Assembly: GCA_013286305.1 (NCBI GenBank)
Contig: JABDFW010000006.1
Span: forward strand, 7,422 to 71,193
DNA from: Bacteroidota bacterium
Lineage (GTDB): Bacteria > Bacteroidota > Bacteroidia > Chitinophagales > Chitinophagaceae
DNA: 63,772 bases
Direction of reading: 5' to 3'
A model generated the notes under the pieces. That model was not told the origin of the DNA, searched no databases, and saw only the letters and a program-made list of their open reading frames with translations. Shown here in pieces: positions 34,338-42,824 of this stretch; the stretch's first letter is position 1; the number at the start of each line of letters is the position of its first letter. The position numbers were made by a program, and so were the translations under genes.

Positions 34338-36734
34338 TTACTGCAATAACAATTTTGTTTGCCCGCTTTGTAAGACATATTCTTTTGCCTTCCAAACAAA
34401 TGTTCCGGTAATATGCGATGGCAATGTTATAACAATGTTCCATTTTTTGGCTACTTCATTATATTCATAACCTGTTTCTATTTTACCTGCAGGGTGGGGC
34501 ATAAAACCGGATGCTTTTTTTAGATAGCCAAGATGCGGCTCAATTTTTACTTTCGCAAATCCCGGCGCATCGCTGTCAATCCCCAACACTATCCTGTATA
34601 GCTCAATATTTGGGCTGCTGCCCCAGGCGTGGCAGTCGGAACGTGCACGGTTAATATCATCCCTCTCTGCCCAGGTGGTCATCCCCATTTCAAGGTTGTT
34701 CCTCCATATACCTAACTGGTCAAGATATTTATTTCCTAACCCTGCTTTATTATAAGCCCTGTGCACATAATACCTGAAATAAATAGATGCTTTGCTAAGT
34801 GTTGTATCCGTCATCACTTTTTCTGCAAGCGCAGTTGCTTCCACTCCATTTATTAAACCGGTAAGAATTGCCAGCGTATTGGTGTGTTGAGAAAAAGCAT
34901 TTTTTTCTTTGGTATCTGCATATAGGTGCCTGGTGTTATCCCAATAATTTTTATGGATGCTTTGTTTTAACAGCGCCACCTGCTGCTCATATTCCGTGGC
35001 CAATTCCTTTAAGCCAATTTCTTTCTCAAGGCCCGCAGCCGTTTCATACGCCATAAGCAATTGCAGGTCAAGCATGGCAGATGAGCCATCAATGCCAACA
35101 GGTGCAATTCCATCATGCCACCCTGTTCCCTGGCACCAATCAGAAAATATCCAGTAAGGCACATTTCTAAGGCTTCCGTCTGGCTGCTGGAGATGCCGGA
35201 AAAAGTTAAGTATCATCCTTGATACCATTAGATTTTTTTGAATGAACGAGGTATCACCACGGTACATCCAGTAGTCATGCACCATGCCTATCCATATCAA
35301 AGAAAAGGTAGGTATCTGTTGCGCATTAGCTGTTGGGTAACGGCTGAGTGTAATGCCCTCGGGCATGAGTGAATTGTATATTTGGGTAATGGCATTGCGC
35401 ACGAGCCTGTCGTCGCCGCTGTTGTATAATGAAACCAGGGCCTGTATGCGCGTGTCACCTATATACTGCAGTTGCTCGTAATAAGGGCAATCAGTATAGG
35501 TTTCCTGAGCATCTAACCGTGCGGTACGCCATCCTGTTTCCAATATTTTAGAAAGGCTTTCATCATCACTTGAAAATCCGGCATTATATTGAAAAGGGTA
35601 TCCTGTATATAATCCATAAAAGTCATGTACGGTTATGGCATCATCTTTTGTAACGATGTCGAGTTTTATATAACGAAATGTCCTGAATGCAAGCGGTGAA
35701 AATGTTATATCACCACCATTGCAAATTATTTCATCCTTTGTGCCTACAAAACGTTTGCCTTCAATTTCGTTGCGGTTACCTTTTTGGTTTTGGGTGTGCC
35801 AGTCTTTGTTTGGCCCTTCATCTATATACAGCCCTTCCGCATAGCTTATATCTATAACGCTGTTCTTTCCTTTACTGAATTGTAATACCGGGAAAGCTGT
35901 TGTTAAAAATGACTGGTCTATAAGCAAGCTCACTTTTGTGTTTGCAGGAACAGTAAAATCATTGCCCCCTTTCAAAAAATCGCTAGTGACTAAAATACCG
36001 GTTGATGAACGAACAGATTGCAGCCGCTGTTCAGTAAGTTCCATTTGCGGAATGGGCCTCGGCACCAGCATCCAGCCCAGGGTATAAAAGAAAACACCTT
36101 TTGGCAAGCCCCGGAATAACTGCTGCGCCATTTGCCAGTTGGTATCATCATACCCGGTTTGCTGCCAGCCTGACGGGTAGCTGTTGTAATCTATTTTATC
36201 GGTTGGCCCGGCGGCGTAATAGGCACGTATAAGATCGGGTTGTAATGGGCTGTATGCTTTATCCTGTATGCATTTCCAGGTATTGTTGGTATTTACCAGT
36301 GCTTCGCTTGCAGTGTTGCCCAGTAATATAAAACCTGTTTGAAAAGATATTTGCGCTTCCTGCCGCACTTCACCAAAATTCCAAACAACCGCAGCAATAC
36401 AGTTTTTACCAGGCTGCAATTGCGGGGCAATATCAACCGTTTCAAAGTTCCAGTTGTAAACATCCGCCCTTGCTGGGCCAAATGAAACCTGCGTGCCATT
36501 AACGAAAAGCTTATACCTATTATCTGCAGATACATGAATAATAAAATGGCCAGGCTTTTGAGCAAGCTGAAATGTTTTTCTAAAATGATATACGCCGTAT
36601 TCATGTGCAGTTGCACCCGGAACAGTCAGCCAAAAGGCATCCCATCTTTTATGCAATATATCATCTGCTATTTGTTGCGAATAAGCATTTATAAAACATG
36701 GGATGGCAGCAATAGATAACAACATTTTTTTCAT
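34338..36734 (-). CDS. Alpha-L-rhamnosidase-like glycoside hydrolase (GH78), exported
   Basis: 798 residues with a signal peptide (..CFINAYSQQ). The N-terminal domain is a jelly-roll carbohydrate-binding type (VSADNRYKLFVNGTQVSFGPARAD). A second beta domain precedes an (alpha/alpha)6-barrel whose acidic region reads YTDCPYYEQLQYIGDTR (about residues 412-428), the GH78-like active-site block. Further marks are IFSDWCQGTGWHDG and RSDCHAWGSSPNIELYRIVLG at the C-terminal side. It probably removes terminal rhamnose or a related deoxysugar from plant or bacterial glycans in the periplasm. No SusCD pair is next to it. Confidence 0.88.
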   Translation of the reverse strand: MKKMLLSIAAIPCFINAYSQQIADDILHKRWDAFWLTVPGATAHEYGVYHFRKTFQLAQKPGHFIIHVSADNRYKLFVNGTQVSFGPARADVYNWNFETVDIAPQLQPGKNCIAAVVWNFGEVRQEAQISFQTGFILLGNTASEALVNTNNTWKCIQDKAYSPLQPDLIRAYYAAGPTDKIDYNSYPSGWQQTGYDDTNWQMAQQLFRGLPKGVFFYTLGWMLVPRPIPQMELTEQRLQSVRSSTGILVTSDFLKGGNDFTVPANTKVSLLIDQSFLTTAFPVLQFSKGKNSVIDISYAEGLYIDEGPNKDWHTQNQKGNRNEIEGKRFVGTKDEIICNGGDITFSPLAFRTFRYIKLDIVTKDDAITVHDFYGLYTGYPFQYNAGFSSDDESLSKILETGWRTARLDAQETYTDCPYYEQLQYIGDTRIQALVSLYNSGDDRLVRNAITQIYNSLMPEGITLSRYPTANAQQIPTFSLIWIGMVHDYWMYRGDTSFIQKNLMVSRMILNFFRHLQQPDGSLRNVPYWIFSDWCQGTGWHDGIAPVGIDGSSAMLDLQLLMAYETAAGLEKEIGLKELATEYEQQVALLKQSIHKNYWDNTRHLYADTKEKNAFSQHTNTLAILTGLINGVEATALAEKVMTDTTLSKASIYFRYYVHRAYNKAGLGNKYLDQLGIWRNNLEMGMTTWAERDDINRARSDCHAWGSSPNIELYRIVLGIDSDAPGFAKVKIEPHLGYLKKASGFMPHPAGKIETGYEYNEVAKKWNIVITLPSHITGTFVWKAKEYVLQSGQTKLLLQ

Positions 36735-36854
36735 GGCAGAAAAATGAGTGATTGAAAGTAAGAAATTGTTTGATGCTGATCCGTGTTTTTTACATTTTAC
36801 AATTTTCTATCTTCACAAAATGATAAAACCGAACGTATTGTATAATAAAATAAA

Positions 36855-37235
36855 ATGCAATCTATGCGCGCATTAAAAACAATTTTGTTTCTGTTCATTT
36901 CCAACACATTTATGACGTTTGCCTGGTACGGGCATTTAAAGTTCAAAGAATTTTCATGGGGCAAAAACCTGGGACTTTTCGCGGTGATCTTAATTAGCTG
37001 GGGGCTGGCTTTTTTTGAATACATGTTCCAGGTGCCTGCTAACCGTGCCGGATTTAAGGAAACTGGCGGCCCTTTTAGCCTGGTACAATTAAAAACAATA
37101 CAGGAAGCCATTACATTAACCGTTTTTATCATCTTCACTACCATGTTTTTTAAAACGGAGAAACTTGGGTGGAACCACCTCGTTGGGTTTTCTCTTATTG
37201 TGCTTGCGGTATTTATTATTTTTAAAAAATGGTAA
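36855..37235 (+). CDS. DMT family protein (DUF486)
   Basis: 126 residues with four hydrophobic helices. The family signature is NTFMTFAWYGHLKFKEFSWGKNL (residues about 17-40), then SWGLAFFEYMFQVPANRAGF and FSLVQLKTIQEAITLTVFIIF. DUF486 proteins are single-repeat drug/metabolite transporter-like proteins of unknown substrate. It is followed by a 499-bp repeat-rich gap. An ATG at 36864 is an alternative start. Confidence 0.9.
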   Translation: MQSMRALKTILFLFISNTFMTFAWYGHLKFKEFSWGKNLGLFAVILISWGLAFFEYMFQVPANRAGFKETGGPFSLVQLKTIQEAITLTVFIIFTTMFFKTEKLGWNHLVGFSLIVLAVFIIFKKW

Positions 37236-37289
37236 GACTAGTTTTTGTGAATATTTAATAAACTGCTTAAAATTTTATTTAAAAATACA

Positions 37290-37305
37290 TCCCGCACGTG
37301 CGGGA
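37290..37305. repeat. Perfect palindrome TCCCGCACGTGCGGGA
   Basis: Sixteen self-complementary bases, 55 bp after the DUF486 stop. It may work as its terminator or be an isolated member of the palindrome family in this gap. Confidence 0.5.
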
Positions 37306-37345
37306 CCAATACCCGCGATTTTGTATAACCCCAGCTTTAAAGCCA

Positions 37346-37659
37346 AATGTCGTTTAGTTAAGGAAAAATGGTGTTAATTTATTGAATAATTGTTTGATCA
37401 TTGAACCCCTTACAGGGGTTCACGAAGCAATTTTATCTGTGACCCCGGATAAAATCCGGGGCTATTCAAATTCAACCCCGTTGGGGTTGAAGTCATGCTA
37501 CATTGAACATTTTGACATTTATTCTAACCCTGAAAGGGTTGAATTTGAATAGCCCCGAATGAAATTCGGGGGTAAGAATTTAAAATGAACCAGAACCCCA
37601 ATGGGGTTCAATAAAAACCTATTATTCTATAAATAAATTTCTCTTAACTAAACGGCATT
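37346..37659. mobile_element. 314-bp non-coding element: 17-bp inverted ends enclosing a hairpin array
   Basis: The ends 37346-37362 (AATGTCGTTTAGTTAAG) and 37643-37659 (CTTAACTAAACGGCATT) are reverse complements with one T/C difference. Inside are at least six hairpins: GAACCCCT/AGGGGTTC (37403-37421), CCCCGGAT/ATCCGGGG (37443-37461), TTCAACCCC/GGGGTTGAA (37471-37491), AACCCT/AGGGTT (37526-37540), CCCCGAAT/ATTCGGGG (37553-37571) and GAACCCC/GGGGTTC (37593-37609). In addition 37458-37479 and 37535-37556 pair with each other over about 20 bases. No ORF is present. It fits a non-autonomous, MITE- or BIME-like element. Confidence 0.7.
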
Positions 37660-37734
37660 GTGACTTGAGAAATATAAGAATTCACCAGTAAAATAGTTAC
37701 TGATAGTAGAATGCTTTTATAATATCTTCATTGC

Positions 37735-38850
37735 ATGAAAACTATTTTCATTTTATTTTTTGTCCTGGCAGCAGCCAATGTTAAAAGCCAGGTTAACGAT
37801 AACCGCCTGCATTCAGCAGATTCGCTTCTGCAAACGATGTACAAGGCAAATGAACCGGGTATCTCCATTACAATTGTACAAAAAGGAGTAACAGTTTTTA
37901 AAAAAAGTTACGGCGTTGCAGATATCAGTACACAGGAAAAAATAACCTCCTCTTCAAATTTTAATATTGCATCGCTTACAAAGCAGTTCACGGCGCTGGC
38001 CATTTTGCAATTAGAGCAGCAGGGCAAGCTTTCGCTGGAAGATACGCTAAGCCGCTTTTTCCCAACTTTGAATAAAAAGGTTGCAGATGAAATAACCATA
38101 AAGCAATTATTAACCCATACTTCCGGCATCGTTGATTCTTACGACTATACAAATACCAAAAATATGCGGCATGCACATATTGCCGATGTGCTTGATGCTA
38201 TAAAAGATGTTGACTCAACTTATTTTATACCCGGCAGCCGTTTTCATTATAGTAATTCAGGCTTTTGTATGCTTGCCCTGGTTATTGAAAAAATAAGCGG
38301 TATGACGTATGCCGGGTATATGCAAAAAAATATTTTCAACCCTGCAGGGATGGGCCATACCGTTATATGGAATGAAAACGCGAACATCCCTTTTAAAGTA
38401 ACGGCGTATGATCTTGATTCAGCAACAAACCGTTTTAAAGTTTCCGGCCCTGACGAAAGTATTTTCTTTTCTACAGAGGGGGATGGCGGTATCTATACAT
38501 CTATAGACGATTACACTAAATGGTTTAATGCATTACAATCTGGCAAGATATTTTCCGCGGCTATTGTAAAAGAGGCGCGTTCAATGCAGTTTAAAATTGA
38601 AAAGAAAAAAATGTCCGGTTATGGCTTTGGTTGGTTTATTGATGAAAGCAGTACGCCTTCAAAGGTGTACCACAGCGGCTCAAATGGTGGTTTCCGAACT
38701 TATAGTTTTACTATTCCAGAGGATGGTTATATGATACTTATTTTCTCTAACCGTTCAGATATTGATCTTGAAGAACTGATGAAAAAAATAAATGATATTT
38801 TGACGCCCGGAAAAAGTGGATTTACAAAAATTGAGGAGTTGACATCTTAA
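37735..38850 (+). CDS. Serine hydrolase (class C beta-lactamase/PBP-like), exported
   Basis: 371 residues with a signal peptide (..AAANVKSQV). The penicillin-binding fold motifs are clear: SxxK as Ser80-Leu-Thr-Lys83 (NIASLTKQF), YxN as Tyr172-Ser-Asn174 (FHYSNSGF) and HxG as His313-Ser-Gly315 (KVYHSGSNGG). Proteins of this group are D-Ala-D-Ala peptidases, esterases or beta-lactamases in the periplasm; the sequence does not separate these. It is a single gene next to the hairpin-array element. Confidence 0.92.
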   Translation: MKTIFILFFVLAAANVKSQVNDNRLHSADSLLQTMYKANEPGISITIVQKGVTVFKKSYGVADISTQEKITSSSNFNIASLTKQFTALAILQLEQQGKLSLEDTLSRFFPTLNKKVADEITIKQLLTHTSGIVDSYDYTNTKNMRHAHIADVLDAIKDVDSTYFIPGSRFHYSNSGFCMLALVIEKISGMTYAGYMQKNIFNPAGMGHTVIWNENANIPFKVTAYDLDSATNRFKVSGPDESIFFSTEGDGGIYTSIDDYTKWFNALQSGKIFSAAIVKEARSMQFKIEKKKMSGYGFGWFIDESSTPSKVYHSGSNGGFRTYSFTIPEDGYMILIFSNRSDIDLEELMKKINDILTPGKSGFTKIEELTS

Positions 38851-38922
38851 TGAAAATCTGCAAGGAAAAATAAAAATTCAAAAGAATAGTGTTTCTGAGT
38901 GCCGTCCGGTTGATTGAAACGC

Positions 38923-39426
38923 TCAAAGAGCATAACCAGTGTTTTTTTTGCGGCTAGGTTTTGAAGGCCGTATATGCATTGCATCACTATAAAGATCTCC
39001 AAGTTCAAACCCCTCTTGATTTCCCTTAAAAAGCAATGGATATTTATTTCCTCCAATAGAAAAAATTAAATTCATCAATTGATATTTATAACCTGATTTT
39101 TTAATATATTTTAGATTTGCGGGAACACAGGAAATAATCAAAGAATCATTAAAATACCGACCTCTAATTGAAGAATCTTCATTTCTGACTCTTATTTTTT
39201 GCGCTTTTTGGAACAATTCATAACTATTAAGACCGGTATATAGTTGCAAACCTGTGTCTGGTTTTGATTTTAGGAAGTCCTCACAAGTGGTCAGAGTTGT
39301 TTTGAAGAATATCATTCTATCATCAGAAAAGATCAATATACCCTTTTCACTAATTTCATTTCTTTGAGAATGGCTCGAATAGACAAACATGAGAAATATG
39401 CAGGTAACCGAAAATTGTTTTAGCAT
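38923..39426 (-). CDS. Secreted hypothetical protein (167 aa)
   Basis: A signal peptide (MLKQFSVTCIFLMFVYSSHSQ) precedes a mature chain of about 146 residues with two cysteines and a basic C-terminal tail. No known domain is recognised. Codon use is more AT-rich than in flanking housekeeping genes. It is the most downstream of four minus-strand unknowns (38.9-41.4 kb). Function unknown. Confidence 0.65.
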   Translation of the reverse strand: MLKQFSVTCIFLMFVYSSHSQRNEISEKGILIFSDDRMIFFKTTLTTCEDFLKSKPDTGLQLYTGLNSYELFQKAQKIRVRNEDSSIRGRYFNDSLIISCVPANLKYIKKSGYKYQLMNLIFSIGGNKYPLLFKGNQEGFELGDLYSDAMHIRPSKPSRKKNTGYAL

Positions 39427-39561
39427 TTTTATAATCAGCTTTAAAGTTCAGGGTAAATTTAGAACTCTTTTTTCTTTTCGGACAGAGTGCTCTTTGCATT
39501 GGCATTGTGAGCAGAAAGGGGCACCTGGATGACGTTCAGACGTGCACTCTGCCTTGTTATT

Positions 39562-40500
39562 TCATTTAAATATTATAGTATTAGAAAGATTTCTAAATTC
39601 AACTAAAATACTATCTTGAACCTTGGTTGAAACTCCAGCTATTACAGCTCTCTTAGTGTCGTTTTCAGCTAATAGCTGATATATTAAAATTGCCACTCCA
39701 TTACTAATCCCGTTTGCTACCAATTCATATGACTTAAATCCATTTACTTGAGACGCAGAACTACTTTCAATTTGTATATTAGAAATCCCTTTGGTAAAAA
39801 ATTTTTTAAGCATGATAGTAGACAAATCATGTAAGCTCATTGAAGAATCTTTTGGAATTGTCACCAAATTTAAATAGGGGGCTGATAAATCATTTTTTAT
39901 GCCATTAAAAGAATATTCATACATCATAGCGGAATAGTGTTCCAATTTCATCTTAGACTTTCTATCATCAAGTTTAAAACCCTTGATATTAGGTATAACG
40001 GTAATTACACTCTTATCATAATAAGCGCTTAATACAGCATCCTCTGCTTGATCTTCTAAAACATGTTCTCCTTTAGGAACAATTGCAATTATTTTTTCCG
40101 AAAAAGAAGAATCTCCAAACAATAAGTAATATTGTTTAAATCCTGAACTTTCAGCAATTATAAACAGTGATTGATAATTATCAAAAAGAAATTCTTGTTG
40201 CGTTTTAACTTTCAATCCTTTTACACTACGAATGTCTTCTAAAAAAATTTGTGATTTATTTTTAAAGTCAGTTTCAATATTATCAAATATATAAATTTGC
40301 GCATTTTTATCATTAAACAATCCGGTGTAGTTATCTGATAATTTGAAATTGCCAGTAGGATTGATGTATAATCTTGTACCAGGAACAAGGATATGCTTAT
40401 TTGTACGGCTGTTTATTATTTTATCTGGAATATTTTCATTCTTATATCGTGTACAGCCAAATAAAGTTAAAATAAATATGTAAGAAAAATAATTTTTCAT
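39562..40500 (-). CDS. Hypothetical lipoprotein (312 aa)
   Basis: A lipoprotein signal ends at LFGCTRY (Cys16), so the protein is membrane-anchored. The mature part is beta-rich and has two similar-looking halves: each has a NGFKSYEL/NYQSLFII-like strand followed by an Ile/Ala-rich strand (IIAIVPKGE, RAVIAGVST), which might be a duplication. No known family is recognised. AT-rich gene; part of the accessory group beside tRNA-Ser. Confidence 0.65.
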   Translation of the reverse strand: MKNYFSYIFILTLFGCTRYKNENIPDKIINSRTNKHILVPGTRLYINPTGNFKLSDNYTGLFNDKNAQIYIFDNIETDFKNKSQIFLEDIRSVKGLKVKTQQEFLFDNYQSLFIIAESSGFKQYYLLFGDSSFSEKIIAIVPKGEHVLEDQAEDAVLSAYYDKSVITVIPNIKGFKLDDRKSKMKLEHYSAMMYEYSFNGIKNDLSAPYLNLVTIPKDSSMSLHDLSTIMLKKFFTKGISNIQIESSSASQVNGFKSYELVANGISNGVAILIYQLLAENDTKRAVIAGVSTKVQDSILVEFRNLSNTIIFK

Positions 40501-40559
40501 TTAGACCTTAAGTTTTTTGTTCTAATATAGATTTTAAATTTCTTTATTACACTTTTTCT

Positions 40560-40949
40560 TTATTTGAGTAAAGATTTTTGATTAGAAGTTAGCTTTTTCG
40601 CTTGGTATAACGCGGCAAAGCTTAACATCAGAAACATTACAATTAAAATCATATCCGGATATATTGGATTCTCATGGGGAGACAAAAAATAATCTTCATG
40701 TCCATTCAAATACCTAAGAGTGAGGGTATCCCCAACATTAAGAGAAGGTGGCATATCAACAAGGTTTTTTTCATAGATGCTTCCATTTAATTTAAATCTC
40801 ATGTCTCCGGTAGTGTTATTTGTAGAAATGACTCGGACACTAACCAAAGTTCCTTTAGAATAAACTTGATAATCGTTGCTAAATTTTATTCCAAATGGAA
40901 CAATTGCGCAAAATCCAAGTATCGAACATATGATTAATAACAATTTCAT
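40560..40949 (-). CDS. Hypothetical two-helix membrane protein (DUF3592-like layout)
   Basis: 129 residues from the ATG at 40949 (MKLLLIICSILGFC); the frame is open to 41090 but the extra N-terminus is not protein-like and overlaps the next gene. One N-terminal helix, a periplasmic beta-rich loop (about residues 25-90, SVRVISTNNTTGDMRFKLNG, VGDTLTLRYL) and a second helix (about 98-118). The two helices around a small beta domain recall DUF3592 proteins, but this is only a layout match. Function unknown. Confidence 0.6.
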   Translation of the reverse strand: MKLLLIICSILGFCAIVPFGIKFSNDYQVYSKGTLVSVRVISTNNTTGDMRFKLNGSIYEKNLVDMPPSLNVGDTLTLRYLNGHEDYFLSPHENPIYPDMILIVMFLMLSFAALYQAKKLTSNQKSLLK

Positions 40950-41025
40950 TATTTGGTTGGTTTTTGGCGGGGAAAATGTGGTAAATTTTGCGAACTTAGC
41001 GAAGATAAAACGAGGCCCCAGTGAT

Positions 41026-41403
41026 TTATTTATCCGGAGGATCATAAGTAGAAAGGAAATATTTAAAATATTTTTTAACGGTACATGCAAGTAAAAATTG
41101 AACTTTATAATCTGATGAGACTAATTGTGCCCACCCACCAGCATTTAACTCATACATGTATTTGGTTCCATTGTAAATCACTTCACCAGTAATTGCACAA
41201 TGTTCATAGTTGTAACAGCAATGATGAGTTTCCCCCGCCAATGGCGTCATGTTTTCCAAAATTATGGCGATGCTGTCTTTATTTATATTCCATTGACAAG
41301 TGTCAAGGTCTAATTTCGATGTTAGAACTTTAACTGTATTTTGAGAAAATCCAATAAAGCATAACAAAAGCGCACTAAAAGTTAGCATTAATTTCTGTTT
41401 CAT
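41026..41403 (-). CDS. Secreted hypothetical protein with HHCC motif (125 aa)
   Basis: The ATG at 41403 gives MKQKLMLTFSALLLCFIGFSQ, a signal peptide. The mature part has one dense motif, ETHHCCYNYEHCAITGEV, with three cysteines and three histidines in 14 residues, a likely metal or disulfide site. The C-terminal part has a CTVKKYFKYFLSTYD end. I recognise no family. It is the first gene of the minus-strand group and lies 133 bp from tRNA-Ser. Confidence 0.6.
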   Translation of the reverse strand: MKQKLMLTFSALLLCFIGFSQNTVKVLTSKLDLDTCQWNINKDSIAIILENMTPLAGETHHCCYNYEHCAITGEVIYNGTKYMYELNAGGWAQLVSSDYKVQFLLACTVKKYFKYFLSTYDPPDK

Positions 41404-41535
41404 AAAATTGCATATTTTAATTGCCAATCCTTTTAACTATGTCACGGTAGTATTCGCAAGTGAACGATATGATGAAAATAAAAAGTCCTTTACAGAATAA
41501 AGTAAGGCAGGAAATTAAAATCATTAGCAATTTTG

Positions 41536-41622
41536 CAGAGAGGAAGGGATTCGAACCCTCGATACGCTTTCACGTATACACACTTTCCAGGCGTGCTCCT
41601 TCAACCACTCGGACACCTCTCT
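41536..41622 (-). tRNA. tRNA-Ser (anticodon GGA)
   Basis: 87 bases. The acceptor stem AGAGAGG (5', 41622-41616) pairs with CCTCTCT (41543-41537), discriminator G. The D-loop has GAGTGGTTGAAGG, the anticodon loop is CTGGAAA with GGA, a long class-II variable arm is present (TATACGTGAAAGCGTAT), and the T-arm reads GGTTCGAATCC. No CCA is encoded. It lies at the edge of an accessory-looking gene group, a usual position for integration events. A -7-like TATTTTTG lies 17 bases upstream. Confidence 0.96.
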
Positions 41623-41657
41623 GTTTCTTACGGGGCTGCAAAAATAATCGTTACAAC

Positions 41658-42425
41658 TCACTCCCCGAATATTTTTTCTGCATTGGCGGTAGTTATCCTT
41701 GCTACTTCCTCTACGCTTACCTTTTTCACTTCCGCCAGCTTTGCTGCAATATATTGCAGGTAACTGCTCTCATTCCGTTTGCCCCTGAATGGTACCGGAG
41801 TTAAATAAGGCGCATCAGTTTCAAGCACTATATTATCCAAACTAATTTTTTCAATCGCTTCAGCAACGCCGGAATTTTTATAAGTAATTACGCCGCCGAT
41901 GCCAAGATAAAAGCCCATATCTATAACCTCTTTCGCCTGTTCGTAATTGCCGCTAAAGCAGTGAAATATCCCCTGCAACCCTTTATCAGCAAAAGGCTTT
42001 ACAGTATTTATCGTTTCCTGCATAGCATTACGGCAGTGGATAACAATAGGCATGTTGCGCTGTAATGCCCACTGCATTTGGGTTTCAAAGGCTTCATATT
42101 GCTGCGACGTAAATGTTTTATCCCAGTAAAAATCAAGGCCTATTTCACCAATAGCGGCAAATCTTCTTTTATTCAGCCATCCTTCCACAATAGTCAATTC
42201 GTCTTTATAAGTTGCCTTTACCGAGCATGGGTGCAGGCCCATCATTGCAAAGCACTTGCCCTTGTACTTTTCTTCAAAAGCAAGAATATCTTCTATTACT
42301 TCGCTGTCAATCGCTGGCAAATAAAACCTTTGTACCCCAATGCTTTCGGCACGCTGCATTACCTGGCTAATATCATCTTTAAATTCAGGGAGATATAGGT
42401 GGCAATGAGTATCAATTAAATACAT
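41658..42425 (-). CDS. TatD family metal-dependent hydrolase
   Basis: 255 residues from the ATG at 42425 (MYLIDTHCHLY). Metal ligands are the HxH of IDTHCHLY, Glu of AIGEIGLDFYWD, His of IVIHCRNA, His of IFHCFSG and Asp of LETDAPYLTP. These are the TatD/YcfH motifs of a TIM-barrel amidohydrolase acting as a 3'-5' DNA exonuclease in DNA repair or quality control. The ATG at 42431 is an alternative. The gene runs towards tRNA-Ser and may be co-transcribed with it. Confidence 0.94.
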   Translation of the reverse strand: MYLIDTHCHLYLPEFKDDISQVMQRAESIGVQRFYLPAIDSEVIEDILAFEEKYKGKCFAMMGLHPCSVKATYKDELTIVEGWLNKRRFAAIGEIGLDFYWDKTFTSQQYEAFETQMQWALQRNMPIVIHCRNAMQETINTVKPFADKGLQGIFHCFSGNYEQAKEVIDMGFYLGIGGVITYKNSGVAEAIEKISLDNIVLETDAPYLTPVPFRGKRNESSYLQYIAAKLAEVKKVSVEEVARITTANAEKIFGE

Positions 42426-42627
42426 ACACAATATTTGATGCGCAAAAATCGCTTAGAAACACTTAACCCAAATTTTTTTAACAATTGCTGAACGGCCGGG
42501 TAAAAATTAACGTAACGATAAACAGGGATTTTGGACTACGGCAACGGCGATTGCGATAATAAAGCACTTTAACAATAGGTACAAAGTATATAATATAATT
42601 TTGTAATAAATTTTAAGATATTTAAAC

Positions 42628-42658
42628 TTGGTTTAAATAATATTAAATATTACTTTTG
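42628..42658 (+). promoter_or_regulatory. Good Bacteroidota promoter without a downstream gene
   Basis: TTG (42628-42630) is followed after exactly 20 bases by TACTTTTG (42651-42658), a -33/-7 pair at preferred spacing. It points to the plus strand, where the next 1 kb holds only a minus-strand gene. Confidence 0.5.
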
Positions 42659-42665
42659 AATAGTT

Positions 42666-42732
42666 TTCATAGGGTACGGATTAAAAACGGGCTGAGGTTT
42701 CCACCTTGGCCTTTTTTTTGGGCTTTATCCGT
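42666..42732 (+). ncRNA. Candidate orphan small RNA with terminator hairpin
   Basis: Downstream of the promoter at 42628-42658. GGCTGAGGT (42690-42698) pairs with ACCTTGGCC (42703-42711) through nine pairs, two of them G:U, with loop TTCC, and is followed by eight T (42712-42719). An outer stem ACGGAT (42676-42681) with ATCCGT (42727-42732) could close a larger fold. A transcript would be about 55 nt if it stops at the T-run. It is the only structured feature I saw in the 400-bp gap. Confidence 0.35.
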
Positions 42733-42824
42733 TAGGCGGCTGTTAATGGCCGTGTAGACAAGATTTTGCACTTAAGTGGTTATTATTCAACGCCAAAGAG
42801 AAGCAAACCTGCTGTGCTTTCACA

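Noticed and set aside
41460-41804. Protein frames reading across tRNA-Ser
   Set aside because: The plus-strand frames translate the tRNA gene (the [11 protein letters not shown]-type peptide is a known artefact of tRNA-Ser) and the tatD 3' end.
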